Assembly (NCBI GenBank): GCA_963722965.1
Contig: CAVROX010000006.1
Span: 1-64,000, forward strand
Direction of reading: 5' to 3'
Length of the DNA stretch: 64,000 bases
From: DATLSM01 sp963722965
GTDB taxonomy: Bacteria > Actinomycetota > Thermoleophilia > Solirubrobacterales > 70-9
This document shows, piece after piece, positions 7,231 through 16,911 of the stretch (position 1 is the stretch's first letter; each line of letters begins with the position of its first letter). The notes under the pieces are model-generated. The model was given only the letters and a program-made list of their open reading frames with translations. It ran no database searches and was not told where the DNA came from. A program made the position numbers and the translations under genes.

Positions 7231-8640
7231 ATGCTTTTTCGCCAGATCATCCACGAGGACCTCGGCTGCGCCTCCTACCTGGTCGCAGACCGCGACGCGG
7301 GATCGCCGCTGTCATCGACCCCCAGTGGGAGATCGATCCCTACCTGCGGCTGGCCCGGCTACACGGGGTGCGGATCGCACACGTGCTGGAGACCCACAAC
7401 CACGCCGACCACGTCTCCGGACACGGCCGGCTAACCCGGGCAACCGGCGCCACGATCCACATCCACGAGCTGGCGGAGGCCGAGTACGCGCACGAGCCGT
7501 TCGCCGACGGCTGGATGCTCGCGCTGGGCGAGGTCACGGATCGAGGCTCTCCACACACCCGGCCACCGGCCCGAGCACACCTCCTTCCTGTTGCGGGACC
7601 GAAGCCGCGGCGGCGCACCCTGGGCGCTGCTGGCCGGCGACTCGCTGTTCATCGGTGACGTCGCCCGACCCGACCTCGCGGTGGAGCCGCGGCAGGGCGC
7701 CGCCGGCCTCTTTCGCTCGCTGCATCAGCGGCTGCTGGTGCTCGGCGAGGAGGTCGAGGTCTGGCCGGGGCACCTCGGTGGCTCGCTCTGCGGGAGCTCG
7801 GCGATCGATCTCAAGACCTCCTCGACGATCGGCTTCGAGCGCCGCCACAACCGGGCTCTGGCGATCGGTGATGAGGCGGCATTCGTCGAGAACGCGGTCA
7901 GCTCACTCGGTGACCGACCGCCGAACCTGGAGCAGGTCGTCACCCTCAACCGCGGCCCGCTCCTCGTGGGCTTCGGCACGCCGGCGCCGCTCACCCCCCA
8001 CGAGGTACAGGAGGCGGTGGCTGCTGGCGCGGTAGTGATCGACGGCCGCACCAACGAGGAGTTCGATGAGTCCCATATCGCCGGCGCCCTGAGCACCTCT
8101 GCTTATGACACCGGCTTTGCCACAAAGGTCTCCCGCGTCGCCCCCCGCGAGGCAGAGTTGATCATCGTCGCCGCCTGCAACGGCGACGAGCGGCACGCCG
8201 CCGAGCTGCTGGCGGCGGTCGGGGTCACGGTACGCGGGTTCCTCGAGGGCGGGATGACCGCCTGGCGCTCAGAGGAGCGGGCAGTGCAGCGGATCGAGCT
8301 GATCGATCCGCGGGAGCTGGCAGAGCGGCTCGCGGCGACCGAGCCGCCGCTTGTGCTCGACGTCCGCAGCGGCGCCGAGCACGCCGCCGAGCACATCCCA
8401 GGCTCGCTCCACATCCCCTATGGCGAGCTGGCCGGGCGGCTCGGTGAGCTGCCGCGGGACCGGCCGATCGCCACGATCTGCCGCGCCGGAAAGCGCAGCG
8501 GCCTCGCCGCCTCGATCCTGCAGCGAGAGGGATTTGAAGGTGTCGTCCACGTCGGGCAGGGCGTGGGCGCATGGCGAGACCTCGGCCAGCCGGTGTTAAG
8601 CGGCGTCGAGGCTGCCAGCCAGGCGCCGCTAGCGATCTAG
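7231..8640 (+). CDS. MBL-fold hydrolase with two C-terminal rhodanese domains (persulfide dioxygenase-like), frameshifted
   Basis: The reconstructed protein is about 469 residues. The N-terminal metallo-beta-lactamase domain has ETHNHADHVSGHGRL (HxHxDH), SLHTPGHRPEHTSF-type and GDSLFIGDVARPDL segments, as in ETHE1-like persulfide dioxygenases. Two rhodanese domains follow. The first (about 255-340) has GRTNEEFDESHIAGA and VAACNGDER with the active-site Cys. The second (about 365-455) has LDVRSGAEHAAEHIPGS and TICRAGKRS, also with Cys. The frame is interrupted near 7305 and near 7550 by small indels, probably sequence errors. It likely oxidises glutathione-like or low-molecular-weight persulfides. 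The gene ends convergent with and 12 nt over the VOC gene. Confidence 0.75.
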
Positions 8641-9132
8641 CTCGGCAAGTAGATCCTCGAGGTCGAGCGGGCGGACGTACATCTCCACCTTCTGGCCGGG
8701 CTTTGGCTCAGGCCACTCCTCCCTCGGCCGGTCCCAGTAGAGCTCGATCCCGTTGCCGTCGGGGTCGCTCAGATACAGGGCCTCGCTGACGCCGTGGTCA
8801 GAGGCACCCTCAAGGCGCACCCCGGCGTCAATGAGACGGCGCAGGCTGACGGCAAGGGAGCGGCGACTGGGGAGGCGGATCGCGAAGTGGTAGAGGCCGG
8901 TGGAGGCTGGCGAGGCCGGGGAGCCGCCTTTCGATTGCCAGGAGTTGAGGCCGATGTGGTGGTGGTAGCCGCCCGCCGAAACGAAGGCGGCGTCCTCGCC
9001 GTAGCGCTGCTGGAGCTCGAATCCGAGCACGCCACAGTAGAAGCCGAGGGCACGGTCGACGTCGGAGACTTTGAGGTGGACGTGGCCGATATCGGCGCCG
9101 GGATCGATCGGCTCGGGGCTTGGCTGCGCCAC
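8629..9132 (-). CDS. VOC family (glyoxalase/dioxygenase superfamily) protein
   Basis: A 167-residue single-copy VOC protein. IGHVHLKVSDVDRALGFYCG at residues 15-34 and ALYLSDPDGNGIELYWDRP near the end give the paired beta-alpha-beta-beta-beta modules with likely metal ligands His (HVHL), His (LYHFAIRL) and Glu (IELYW). It resembles the CatE-like catechol-2,3-dioxygenase-related group. The substrate cannot be told. It lies alone, convergent with the rhodanese gene and downstream of the RNase HI gene. Confidence 0.8.
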   Translation of the reverse strand: MAQPSPEPIDPGADIGHVHLKVSDVDRALGFYCGVLGFELQQRYGEDAAFVSAGGYHHHIGLNSWQSKGGSPASPASTGLYHFAIRLPSRRSLAVSLRRLIDAGVRLEGASDHGVSEALYLSDPDGNGIELYWDRPREEWPEPKPGQKVEMYVRPLDLEDLLAELDR

Positions 9133-9164
9133 GGTAAGAAAGAACCTAGCGCCCCGGCCCCTGG

Positions 9165-9566
9165 CTAACCGCCGTCAAGCGCCTCGTTGACGAGGCGGTC
9201 GGCAGCGGCGTTCTCCTCGCGGCGCACGTGGCGGATCGACCAGCGGTCAAAGGGCTGCAGTGCGAGCCGGACCTGCGCATACAGCTCGCGCAGCGCCGCG
9301 TCCTTGACCTTGTACTCGCCCTTCACCTGGCGGACGACCAGCTCCGAGTCAGCGACCAAATCCAGCTCCCTCGCGCCCAGCGCCGCCGCGCGCTCGATCC
9401 CGGCCAGTAGCGCCCGGTACTCGGCGACGTTGTTGCTCGCCCGCCCAATTCGCCGCCCGATCTCCTCCAGCACCACCCCGTCGGCGTCACGGACCACAAC
9501 GCCGAGTGCCGCCGGGCCCGGGTTACCGCGGGCACCGCCGTCAACGTTGACCGTCAGCCTGTCCAC
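9165..9566 (-). CDS. RNase HI-like protein
   Basis: A 133-residue RNase H fold protein. VNVDGGARGNPGPAALGV carries the first catalytic Asp, SNNVAEYRALLAGIERA the Glu, LVADSELVVRQVKG the second Asp, and REENAAADRLVNEALDGG the final acidic position. It lacks the basic protrusion of E. coli RNase HI, as is usual for the short bacterial/archaeal subfamily. GTG 9566 is chosen because homology starts at DRLTVNVDGG and the gene then begins just after the stop of the upstream gene (9572). It degrades RNA in RNA-DNA hybrids. Confidence 0.85.
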   Translation of the reverse strand: MDRLTVNVDGGARGNPGPAALGVVVRDADGVVLEEIGRRIGRASNNVAEYRALLAGIERAAALGARELDLVADSELVVRQVKGEYKVKDAALRELYAQVRLALQPFDRWSIRHVRREENAAADRLVNEALDGG

Positions 9567-9571
9567 TGACC

Positions 9572-10111
9572 TCAGGCGACCTGCTCGCCGTCGGCGTCGC
9601 GGTCGGGCACCCGAACTCCGAGGCCAAGCTGCCCACCGTTCGCGGCGCTGGCGTTCCACTGGCGCGCGGAGCCCTCGAGCTGGCCCATCTCATCGCCGCG
9701 GTCGATCGGGAAAACTGCGCGCAACTGATCCCCGAGGTCGACGCCCCACTGGTACCAGGTCAGCTCCCAGGCGACCGTTATCCGCACCTCGTTTGGCGTT
9801 CCGGCAACGGCACCGACGGAAACCGCGGGCTCACCCAGGGTCCGCATCAGCCCGGCGACCGTACGGGCGGCCTCGCTGCTGTTGAAGCGCTCGACGGCGC
9901 GCTCGAATCGGCCGCTCGGGGGCTCGCCTGCGTCCGGGCGCTGCCCCCGTGCTCCGCGGGCAGCCGGGTCGACCCAGCCGAGCTGCTCAGCGCGCGTGCG
10001 GCAGAGGTCGCAGACCAGCCGCGAGCCGCGCTTCGGACTCATGTAGACCCGGGTACGCTCCCCCGCCAGAATCGTGCGGTCACAGATCGCGCAGGTCCCG
10101 TCGGGGCTCAC
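9572..10111 (-). CDS. Conserved protein with N-terminal four-Cys zinc-finger-like motif, downstream of whiG
   Basis: A 179-residue protein. The N-terminus has CAIC (residues 7-10) and CDLC (about 34-37), a plausible zinc knuckle, followed by a basic RGARGQRP linker. The C-terminal half has VRITVAWELTWYQWGVDLGD and a segment ending EGSARQWNASAANGG. I do not recognise a characterised family. It starts 3 nt after the sigma factor stop and ends 5 nt before the RNase HI start, so it is co-transcribed with both. A link to sigma factor activity is possible but is inference from position alone. Confidence 0.6.
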   Translation of the reverse strand: MSPDGTCAICDRTILAGERTRVYMSPKRGSRLVCDLCRTRAEQLGWVDPAARGARGQRPDAGEPPSGRFERAVERFNSSEAARTVAGLMRTLGEPAVSVGAVAGTPNEVRITVAWELTWYQWGVDLGDQLRAVFPIDRGDEMGQLEGSARQWNASAANGGQLGLGVRVPDRDADGEQVA

Positions 10112-10114
10112 CGG

Positions 10115-10888
10115 CTAGCCCTGCTGCAGGTGGGACTTCAAGCGCATCACGGCCTTTGTGTGGAGTTGGGAGACGCGGGACTCGGTCACGCCGAGCACCT
10201 CGCCGATCTCGCGCAGCGTGAGGCTCTCGTAGTAATACAGCGCCACAACCAACTGCTCGCGCTCTGGCAGGGAGGCGATCGCCTCGGTGAGCCGGTCCTT
10301 GACCTCGCTGCTGGCCAGCGCCTCCTGGGGGTCGTCGGCGTCGCGGTCAGCGATCGTGTCGAGCAGGGAGATCTGATCGCCCGAGGAGTCTGAGACCGTC
10401 CACAGCTCATCCAGCGCGTAGACCGACGAGTTGGCGATCTCAAGCAACGAGGATTGCAGGTCCTCTTCGGATGTCCCGAGCTTGTCGGCGAGCTCGGCCT
10501 CGGTCGGCGCCCGCTGCAGTTCATGCTCGAGCTTGGCCTGGGCGGTTTCGATCTCGCGCGCGCGCGAGCGGACCGAGCGGGGCACCCAGTCCAGCGAGCG
10601 CAGTTCGTCGATTATCGCGCCGCGGATGCGGGTCATCGCGAAGGTCTCGAACTTGATCCCGCGCTCGGGCTCAAACCGCTCGATCGCGCCGATCAAGCCC
10701 ATCAACCCGTAGGAGATCAGGTCGGCGTCCTCGACGTGTGAGGGCAGGCCGGCGCCGAGGCGCCCGGCGACGAACTTGACCATCGGCGAGTAGGCCACGA
10801 CCAGCCGCTCCCGCGCCGAGGGGTCGCCCTCCTCCTTGTAGCGGCGCCACATGTCGCGCAGCTCAACCTCTTTTACGCCAGTCTCCAT
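10115..10888 (-). CDS. whiG: Sigma-70 family factor of the FliA/WhiG group
   Basis: A 257-residue sigma factor of FliA/WhiG length. Region 2 contains ISYGLMGLIGAIERFEPERG and FETFAMTRIRGAIIDELRS followed by DWVPRSVR, the hallmark of this group. Region 3 is ELQRAPTEAELADKLGTS, and region 4 has LPEREQLVVALYYYESLTLR with HTH GEVLGVTESRVSQLHTKAV. In streptomycetes WhiG controls sporulation and in other bacteria FliA controls flagellar genes; no flagellar gene is visible here, so the regulon is unknown. The xerD gene ends upstream of it. Start ATG 10888 gives METGVKEVEL. Confidence 0.88.
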   Translation of the reverse strand: METGVKEVELRDMWRRYKEEGDPSARERLVVAYSPMVKFVAGRLGAGLPSHVEDADLISYGLMGLIGAIERFEPERGIKFETFAMTRIRGAIIDELRSLDWVPRSVRSRAREIETAQAKLEHELQRAPTEAELADKLGTSEEDLQSSLLEIANSSVYALDELWTVSDSSGDQISLLDTIADRDADDPQEALASSEVKDRLTEAIASLPEREQLVVALYYYESLTLREIGEVLGVTESRVSQLHTKAVMRLKSHLQQG

Positions 10889-10928
10889 GGACTCCAGTCG
10901 ATTCTACGGTTGCTGGGGGTTTTCGGGC

Positions 10929-11815
10929 TCATGCGCGGGGATGGGCATTCGCGTAGGTGTCGCGCAGGCGGGCGGCGTCCACCCGCGTGTAAACCTGTGT
11001 CGTTGAGATGGACGAGTGTCCGAGCAGCTCCTGGATGGTACGCAGATCGGCCCCGCCCTCGAGGAGATGGGTGGCGAAGGAGTGGCGCAAAGCGTGCGGG
11101 GAAACACCACCGGCAAGCGCCGCCTCGCGGGCGCGAAGGCCGAGGCGGCGCGTAATGTCGGAGTTGGAGAGGCGGCGGCCGCTCTTGGAGAGAAAGAGCG
11201 CCGGCTCGTTGGGGTCAGTGCAGAGCGCGTGGCGGCCGCGCTCCAGATAGCGGCGCAGCGCATCGCGCGCGGGCTCCCCGACCGGCAACAACCGAAACTT
11301 TGATCCCTTGCCGAGCACCCGCAACTGCTCGGTTTCGTGGTCCATCGCCTCGCGGTCGAGGTTGACGATCTCCTCACAGCGCAGGCCGCAGGAGTAGGCC
11401 AGCTCCAGCATCGCGCGGTCCGCAACTCAAGCGGCGTACGGGCCGGGATCCGCTCCAGCAGCGCCCGCACCTCCGCCTGGTTGAGCACCCTTGGCAGCTT
11501 TTGGGCCTTCTTCGGGCTGGAGACAAGGTCGGCGGGGTTATGGGCGGCCCGCTCGGTGCGGACGAGGAAGTCAAAGAGGCCGCGCACGGCCGCTAGCTTG
11601 CGGGCCACGGTCGTAGGGGCGGCGCCGGTTGCGGAGAGCCCAGCGCCGAAGCGGCGCACGTCGCGATGGCGCACCCCGCCCAGCGCAAGGCCTCGCTGCC
11701 GGGCCCACTCGGCGAACTGGCCGAGGTCGCCCGCGTAGGCGCGGCGCGTACGCTCGGCCAGGCCCCTTGCTCGCAGGTCGCGGTCATACTCGGCGATCGC
11801 AGCTTCCCAGCGCAT
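10929..11815 (-). CDS. xerD: Site-specific tyrosine recombinase XerC/XerD-like, one frameshift
   Basis: The joined protein is about 295 residues, the normal length for Xer recombinases. The SAM-like N-terminal domain starts MRWEAAIAEYDRDLRARGLA. The catalytic domain shows YSCGLRCEEIVNL (first Arg), GKGSKFRLLPV, SPHALRHSFATHLLEGGADL (HxxR), LGHSSISTTQVYTR (His and Tyr). The frame breaks near 11417, where RTPLELR should continue into DRAMLELAYSCG; one missing base explains it. It resolves chromosome dimers at dif with FtsK. A full-length, host-type recombinase, unlike the truncated integrases elsewhere in the window. Confidence 0.85.
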
Positions 11816-11855
11816 GCGAGGTAGATTCGCCACCCACGGCGGATATCTTTCGCCA

Positions 11856-12569
11856 GTGCGCTCCAAGGACGAGGTCCGCGAAAAGGTCTGGAAGGCGATG
11901 GAACGCGAGCGCGTTTCCCGCTTCCCCGGCGCCGAGGGGAGGATTCCCAACTTCGCCGGGGCAAAACTGGCGGCTGAAAAGCTGGCTGGGCACCGGCTCT
12001 GGCGGCGGGCGCGAACGATCAAGGCCAACCCGGACTCGCCGCAGACTTTCGCACGACGGGTGGCACTGGAAGAGGGAAAGACGGTGATCATGGCGGTGCC
12101 CCGCCTGCGCGACCCCCACCCCTTCCGGGTGCTTGACCCCAAGAAGCTGAGCAAGCAGGCGATGAAGGAGGCGGCAACGATCAAGGGGGCGCTCCGACAC
12201 GGACGGGTAACGGCGCTCGATGACCTGCCCGAGATCGATTTCGTGTTGTGCGGTTCGGTCGCGGTCAACCTCAGCGGGGCGCGGGTAGGCAAGGGCGGCG
12301 GCTACTCCGACCTCGAGTTCGGCCTGCTGATCGACGCCGCCAAGATCGACGGCCACACCACCGTCGCGACCACGGTGCACCCGACCCAGATCCTCCGCCG
12401 CCACCTGATGATGACCGCGCACGACCTGCCGGTCGACCTGATCGCGACCCCGCGCGCGGTAATCGAAGTGGAGCGTCAGTACGAGCGCCCCCGCGGGATC
12501 CTCTGGGACCACCTGCAGCCGCCCCAGATCCGCGAGATACCGGTACTGGAACGCATGGGGTATGCCTGA
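11856..12569 (+). CDS. 5-formyltetrahydrofolate cyclo-ligase family protein
   Basis: A 237-residue protein of the MTHFS-like fold. It has EVREKVWKAMERERVSRFPGAEGRIPNF near the N-terminus (shown in parts: KVWKAMERERVSRFPG) and GARVGKGGGYSDLEFGLL, the glycine-rich substrate/ATP region of the family, then TTVHPTQI and HDLPVDLIATP. This resembles the archaeal/actinobacterial 5-formyl-THF cyclo-ligase-like branch more than E. coli YgfA. GTG 11856 is preferred because it starts right at the conserved helix; the ATG at 11814 would overlap the divergent xerD start. The ATG of the hydrolase gene overlaps its 3' end by 8 nt. Confidence 0.75.
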   Translation: MRSKDEVREKVWKAMERERVSRFPGAEGRIPNFAGAKLAAEKLAGHRLWRRARTIKANPDSPQTFARRVALEEGKTVIMAVPRLRDPHPFRVLDPKKLSKQAMKEAATIKGALRHGRVTALDDLPEIDFVLCGSVAVNLSGARVGKGGGYSDLEFGLLIDAAKIDGHTTVATTVHPTQILRRHLMMTAHDLPVDLIATPRAVIEVERQYERPRGILWDHLQPPQIREIPVLERMGYA

Positions 12570-13484
12570 GGCGGTCCGCCGCCACTCGCGGATCGCCCCC
12601 GGGGAGGCCTACGGAAACCCCGATCCGGCGTGGCTGGGGATCGACTGGCGCGAGCACCTGTGCCGCATCGAGCTGCCGGGGGCGGCGATCAACTACGTGG
12701 AGATCGGAACCGGTGAGCCGGTGACTTCGTCCACGGAATCTCCGGTTGCTGGCAGAACTGGCTCGAAACCCTCCCCCAGCTCGGCCGATCTCGCCGCGCC
12801 ATCGCCTTGGACCTGCCGGGCTTTGGCGCCAGCCCAATGCCCAGCTGGCGGCCAGGCATACCCGCCTACGGGCAGACGGTCCATGACTTCTGCGCGAAGC
12901 TCGGAATCGAGCGCGGCGCGGCGCTGATCGGCAACTCGATGGGCGGCTTTGTCGCGGCCGAGGCGGTGACCGCCGGCCCGCCGCGCTTTGACCGCCTCGG
13001 CCTGGTCTCAGCCGCGGGCATCCTCAGCACCTGGTGCCCCGATCAGCGGGCGAGCGTCGCCACCCTCGCCTGGAAGATCCTCGGCCCGATCTTCGCCGAC
13101 CACAGCCGCGAGATACTCGCGCGTCGGCTAACCCGCCGGGCCGTGGCCAAACGGGTCATCCGCTACCCGGAGCGGCTGCCGATCGAGCTGCTCTGGGAGC
13201 AGATGAACGGTGGGCTGCGCTGCCCCGGCTTCGGCGACGCGCTGCGATCACTGATCCACCACGACATCCGCGACCGACTCGGCGGGATCGAGATTCCCAC
13301 CTTGATCGCCTGGGGCCTCGACGACCGCATCGTTCCAGTGCGGGCGGCGCACAGCTTCCACCGACGCATCCCCGGATCGCGGCTGGAAATCTTCGAGCGC
13401 ACCGGACACGCCCCACAGCTCGAGCGCCCCGCCCGCTTCAACGCGCTGCTCGAAGAGTTCCTCGCCGGGCCGACTAACCCGTAA
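12562..13484 (+). CDS. Alpha/beta hydrolase, one frameshift
   Basis: The joined protein is about 307 residues. The oxyanion segment reads FVHGISGCWQNWLETLP. The nucleophile elbow is LIGNSMGGFVAAEA (Gly-Asn-Ser-Met-Gly), with catalytic Asp in AWGLDDRIVPV and His in FERTGHAPQLERP. The frame breaks near 12722, just before FVHG, by one missing base. The family includes esterases, haloperoxidase-like and C-C bond hydrolases; the substrate cannot be predicted. It overlaps the upstream cyclo-ligase-like gene, so the two are probably co-transcribed. The 3' end overlaps ilvD tail to tail. Confidence 0.8.
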
Positions 13485-15172
13485 CCGCACCCCGCGAAGC
13501 CGAGGAGACCGTCGCCGCGTACTTGGCCATCACTCCCCGTCGAAAGGGACTCTCAGGCGAGCGGTACTCAGCGACGCGGCTGGCGATCTCCGCCTCTGAG
13601 AGGTCGAGGTCAAGACGCCGCGCATCGACGTCGAAGGTGATCTGTCGCCCTCGCGCACGGCGGCGATCGGCCCGCCCCTCGCCGCCTCGGGGGCGACGTG
13701 GCCGGCCATCAGGCCGTGGGTTGCGCCGGAGAAGCGGCCGTCGGTGAGCAGGGCGACGTCCTCGCCGAGGCCCTCGCCGACGATCGCCGCGGTCACCTGG
13801 AGCATCTCCCGCATGCCGGGCCGCCGGCCGGACCCTCGTTGCGGATGACGACGATGTCGCCGGGCTGGATCTTCTGGTCCTTGACGGCGCGAAAGCACTC
13901 CTCCTCGGACTCGAAGACCCGTGCCGGGCCGCGCTGCTTTCTGCGCTCGTGTCCCAGCGAGCTTGACGACGGCAGCCTTCCGGGGCGAGGTTGCCGCGCA
14001 GGATCGCCAGGCCGCCGTCGAGCTTCAGCGGCTCAGAGACCGGCCGGACCACCTCCTGACCATCGCGTCTCCACCGCTGCCGCGGCCTCCTCGCCGATCG
14101 TGCGCCCGCTGACCGTGATCGCGTCGCCGTGCAGGACGCCAAGCTCCTTCGAGCCGCGCGAGTAACCAGCGGAACGCCGCCGGCGCGGTACAGATCGGTG
14201 GCGACGAAGCGCCCGCCGGGCTTGAGGTCGGCGAGAGCGGGGTGGCGCGCGAGATCCGCTCGAAGTCGTCGATCTCGAGCTCGATCCCGGCCTCGTGGGC
14301 GATGGCGAGCAGGTGCAGGACGACGTTGGTGGAGCCGCCCGAGGCGCAGGCGCAGGCGATCGCGTTTTCGAGCGACTCGCGGGTGACACCTGGCTCGGCC
14401 GCAGGTCCTCGGCCAGCACCCTCATCACCAGCTCGCCGATCGCTCTCGGCGACGCCTGCCCTTCTGCTCGTCTTCGGCTGGGACATCGCCGAGCCCGCCG
14501 GGCGAGAGCCCGAGGAACTCGAAGCGCATCGCCATCGTGTTGGCGGTGAACTGCCCGCCGCAAGCCCCGGCGCCGGGGCAGGCCACCGCCCTCGAGCTCG
14601 TGCAGCTCCTCGTCACTCATCTTGCCGGCCGCGTGGGCGCCGATCGCCTCGAAGACGTCGAGGATCGTGACGTCGCGGCCATTGCAGCGGCCCGGGGCGA
14701 TCGTGCCGTTGTAGAGGATCACCGCCGGGCAATCGAGCCGGGCCAGGGCCATCACGCGCCGGGGATCGTCTTGTCGCAGCCGACCAGGCAGACGATCGCG
14801 TCGAACTGATGGCCGCGGGCCACAGCTCGATCGAGTCGGCGATCACCTCGCGGCTGACCAGCGAGGCCTTCATGCCCTCGGTGCCCATCGTGATGCCGTC
14901 GGAGATCGCGATCGTGTTGAACTCCATCGGCGTGCCGCCGGCCGCCCGGATCGCCCGCCTTGACATGCTCGGCCAGGCCGCGCTGGTTGAAGTTGCAGGG
15001 CATCGTCTCGATCCAGGTGGTGGCGACGCCGATCGATCGGCCTGGCGAGATCGTCGTCGTCGAAGCCGATTGCCTTCATGTAGGCGCGTGCGGCGGCGCG
15101 ATCGGGGCCATCGAAGACGACGGCCGAGCGCGGGCGTGGAAGGGCGCTTGCGGTGCTGGCGTTCGTGCGCAT
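13474..15172 (-). CDS. ilvD: Dihydroxy-acid dehydratase, multiply frameshifted
   Basis: Consecutive pieces in different frames rebuild IlvD over 1.7 kb. In order: ARAYMKAIGFDDDDLARP, TMPCNFNQRGLAEHVKAG, GGTPMEFNTIAISDGITM (Cys and substrate region), GTEGMKASLVSREVIADS, VGCDKTIPGA (Fe-S Cys), GACGGQFTANTM (Fe-S Cys), GGSTNVVLHLLAIAHEAG, AVREGDQITFD-type and the C-terminus MAKYAATVSSASRGAVTG. The enzyme makes the 2-keto acid precursors of Ile, Val and pantothenate and carries an Fe-S cluster. At least eight small indels break it. One example is a missing C that turns GACCAG into GACAG near 13648. Consensus error is the likely cause because the motifs are undamaged. Confidence 0.85.
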
Positions 15173-15185
15173 GAGCTGAATCTAT

Positions 15186-16004
15186 TCAGCCGGTCAAGCC
15201 GACGCCGCTGGGAAGGCCGGCGCTGAGGCCGAGCACGTCGACTGGGCCCGGCCCGGCGCCGATTGCACGCAGCCCACCGCCGATCGCCTTGGCGGCGATC
15301 TCCCGCGCCGCACGCGCCGCCTCCAGCGGCGTTGCGCCGCGGGCTAAGAAGGCGGCGAGCGCCGCCGAGTGAGTGCAACCAGAGCCATGCGAGGCGCCGT
15401 CGGGATGGCGCTCGCCTTCGATCGCGACGAGTTCGCGGCCGTCGTAGAAGATGTCGATCAGGGCGTCGCTGTGGCCACCGGTGACGACAACCGACCGCGG
15501 CCCCAAAGCCAGTAGCCCCCGCGCCAGGTCCGCCTGGGAGTCCCCCTCCCCGGCGCCGATCAGCGCCCGCGCCTCGGGGATGTTGGGGGTGATCACCGCC
15601 GCCGCCGGCAACAGCCTCTCGACCAGGGCCCGCCGCGCCGCCTCGTCAAGGAGGGCCGCACCGCTCTCGGCGAGCATGACCGGATCGACGACAACCGGGG
15701 CGCTCCCGATGAGCCCGAGCGCCTCGACCGCCGCGCCCACATTCGCCGCCGTGCCAAGCATCCCCACCTTCACCGCGTCGACGCCGATGTCCTCGGCGAC
15801 CGCCCGTACCTGGGCGATGATCGTCGCCGGGGAGACCATCTCCACCGCCTGCACGCCGACCGTGCTCTGCGCCGTGATCGCCGTGATCGCCGTCATTCCG
15901 TGCACGCCGCAACATGCAAACGCCTTGAGGTCTGCCTGGATACCGGCCCCTGCGCCTGAATCAGAACCGGCGATGGAGAGAACTGCCCGAACGCGCTCTT
16001 GCAC
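15186..16004 (-). CDS. thiD: Hydroxymethylpyrimidine/phosphomethylpyrimidine kinase
   Basis: A 272-residue ribokinase-fold enzyme of normal ThiD length. SIAGSDSGAGAGIQADLKAF at residues 10-29 binds the pyrimidine, ALAAQSTVGVQ-type follows as ITAQSTVGVQ, then DAVKVGMLG, VVVDPVMLAESG, ITPNIPEA and VVVTGGH. GERHPDGASHGSGCTHSAAL has the GxGC oxyanion region. It phosphorylates HMP and HMP-P in thiamine synthesis. No THI-box (TPP) riboswitch is recognisable in the 240 bases upstream. It lies 240 bases downstream of rnhB and 13 bases upstream of ilvD. Confidence 0.9.
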   Translation of the reverse strand: MQERVRAVLSIAGSDSGAGAGIQADLKAFACCGVHGMTAITAITAQSTVGVQAVEMVSPATIIAQVRAVAEDIGVDAVKVGMLGTAANVGAAVEALGLIGSAPVVVDPVMLAESGAALLDEAARRALVERLLPAAAVITPNIPEARALIGAGEGDSQADLARGLLALGPRSVVVTGGHSDALIDIFYDGRELVAIEGERHPDGASHGSGCTHSAALAAFLARGATPLEAARAAREIAAKAIGGGLRAIGAGPGPVDVLGLSAGLPSGVGLTG

Positions 16005-16244
16005 GCTTTCAGCCTAGATGGTGATCGCGGGGAGTGAAGTGAGTTGTGGTGATCGGGTCTGAGCGCAGCGGCCAAAGCGAGGAGAGCTGCGAAGTCCTGG
16101 CGGCGCCTGCCCCCAAGCGCCAGCTGGAGCTCACCGCTAGCGCAGCAACCGCGGGCGCCGCGAGGGTAAATGACCGGCGGCGGCGAGCAGATCCTGGCGG
16201 AGCATGGCGGGCTCTACCGAGCGCGCGAGGATCCCGACCTGGGC

Positions 16245-16850
16245 TCAGAGGAGTCCCAGTTGGCTGTAGGCGACCGAGCGAAAGGAGCGCCTGTGCAGCG
16301 GGGAGATCCCGATCCGGCCGATCGCCTCACGGTGCTCTGGGGTCGAGTAGCCAACGTGCTCCTCAAACCCCCAGCCAGGGTGCTCGGCGCCGGCGCCGTG
16401 CATGTAGCGGTCGCGGGTCACCTTGGCGAGCACCGAGGCAGCTGCGATCGCGGCGCTGGTCCCATCTCCTTCTATCACCGCGCGGTGCGCCACCCTGCAG
16501 CCGGGTAGGGCGAAGCCATCGACGAGACAGGCCACCGAGCCAGCGGGCAGCTGCAACCGCTCCAGCGCCGCCGCCAGGGCGCCGATGTTGGTGACGTGCA
16601 GGCCGCGAGCGTCGATCCCGCGCACGCAGCGCACCACGACGCTGACCCGGGCAGCGGCCCGCAGCACGCCCGGGTAGATCTCCTCGCGGCGCTCGGCGCT
16701 CATCTGCTTGGAGTCATGCAGGCCGGCCAGACCGCGGCGGTCGGCGTGGGAGAGCGAGCCGTAGTCGAGCAAGACGGCGGCTGCCACCAGCGGCCCCGCC
16801 AGACAGCCGCGACCGGCCTCATCGGCGCCGGCGACCAGGCGGCTTCCCAA
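16245..16850 (-). CDS. rnhB: Ribonuclease HII
   Basis: RNase HII with VAGADEAGRGCLAGPLVAA (catalytic D-E and GRG), LHDSKQMSAERREEIY (DSK), CLVDGFALPG (Asp), and AAASVLAKVTRDRYM (catalytic Asp). It removes ribonucleotides from DNA. The first standard start in frame close to homology is TTG 16850, but family-like sequence (RRLFAFDRGLGSRL) reads through 16905 with no ATG, GTG or TTG between 16850 and 17018. The true start may be a CTG, or a base may be wrong upstream. It follows lepB and precedes thiD, in the usual actinobacterial order rplS-lepB-rnhB. Confidence 0.88.
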   Translation of the reverse strand: MGSRLVAGADEAGRGCLAGPLVAAAVLLDYGSLSHADRRGLAGLHDSKQMSAERREEIYPGVLRAAARVSVVVRCVRGIDARGLHVTNIGALAAALERLQLPAGSVACLVDGFALPGCRVAHRAVIEGDGTSAAIAAASVLAKVTRDRYMHGAGAEHPGWGFEEHVGYSTPEHREAIGRIGISPLHRRSFRSVAYSQLGLL

Positions 16851-16911
16851 TCCCCGATCGAAGGCAAACAGCCGGCGGCTGCGCGCCAGCTTGCGCCGGT
16901 GTGAGCTGCCC

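Noticed and set aside
16005..16244. TPP riboswitch upstream of thiD
   Set aside because: No CTGAGA-type THI-box core followed by the expected second block could be found on the minus strand.
16141..16244. Small minus-strand gene after rnhB (contains MLRQDLLAAAGHL)
   Set aside because: The frame is closed by the rnhB stop, has only a short stretch from its ATG, and shows no family resemblance or coupling.
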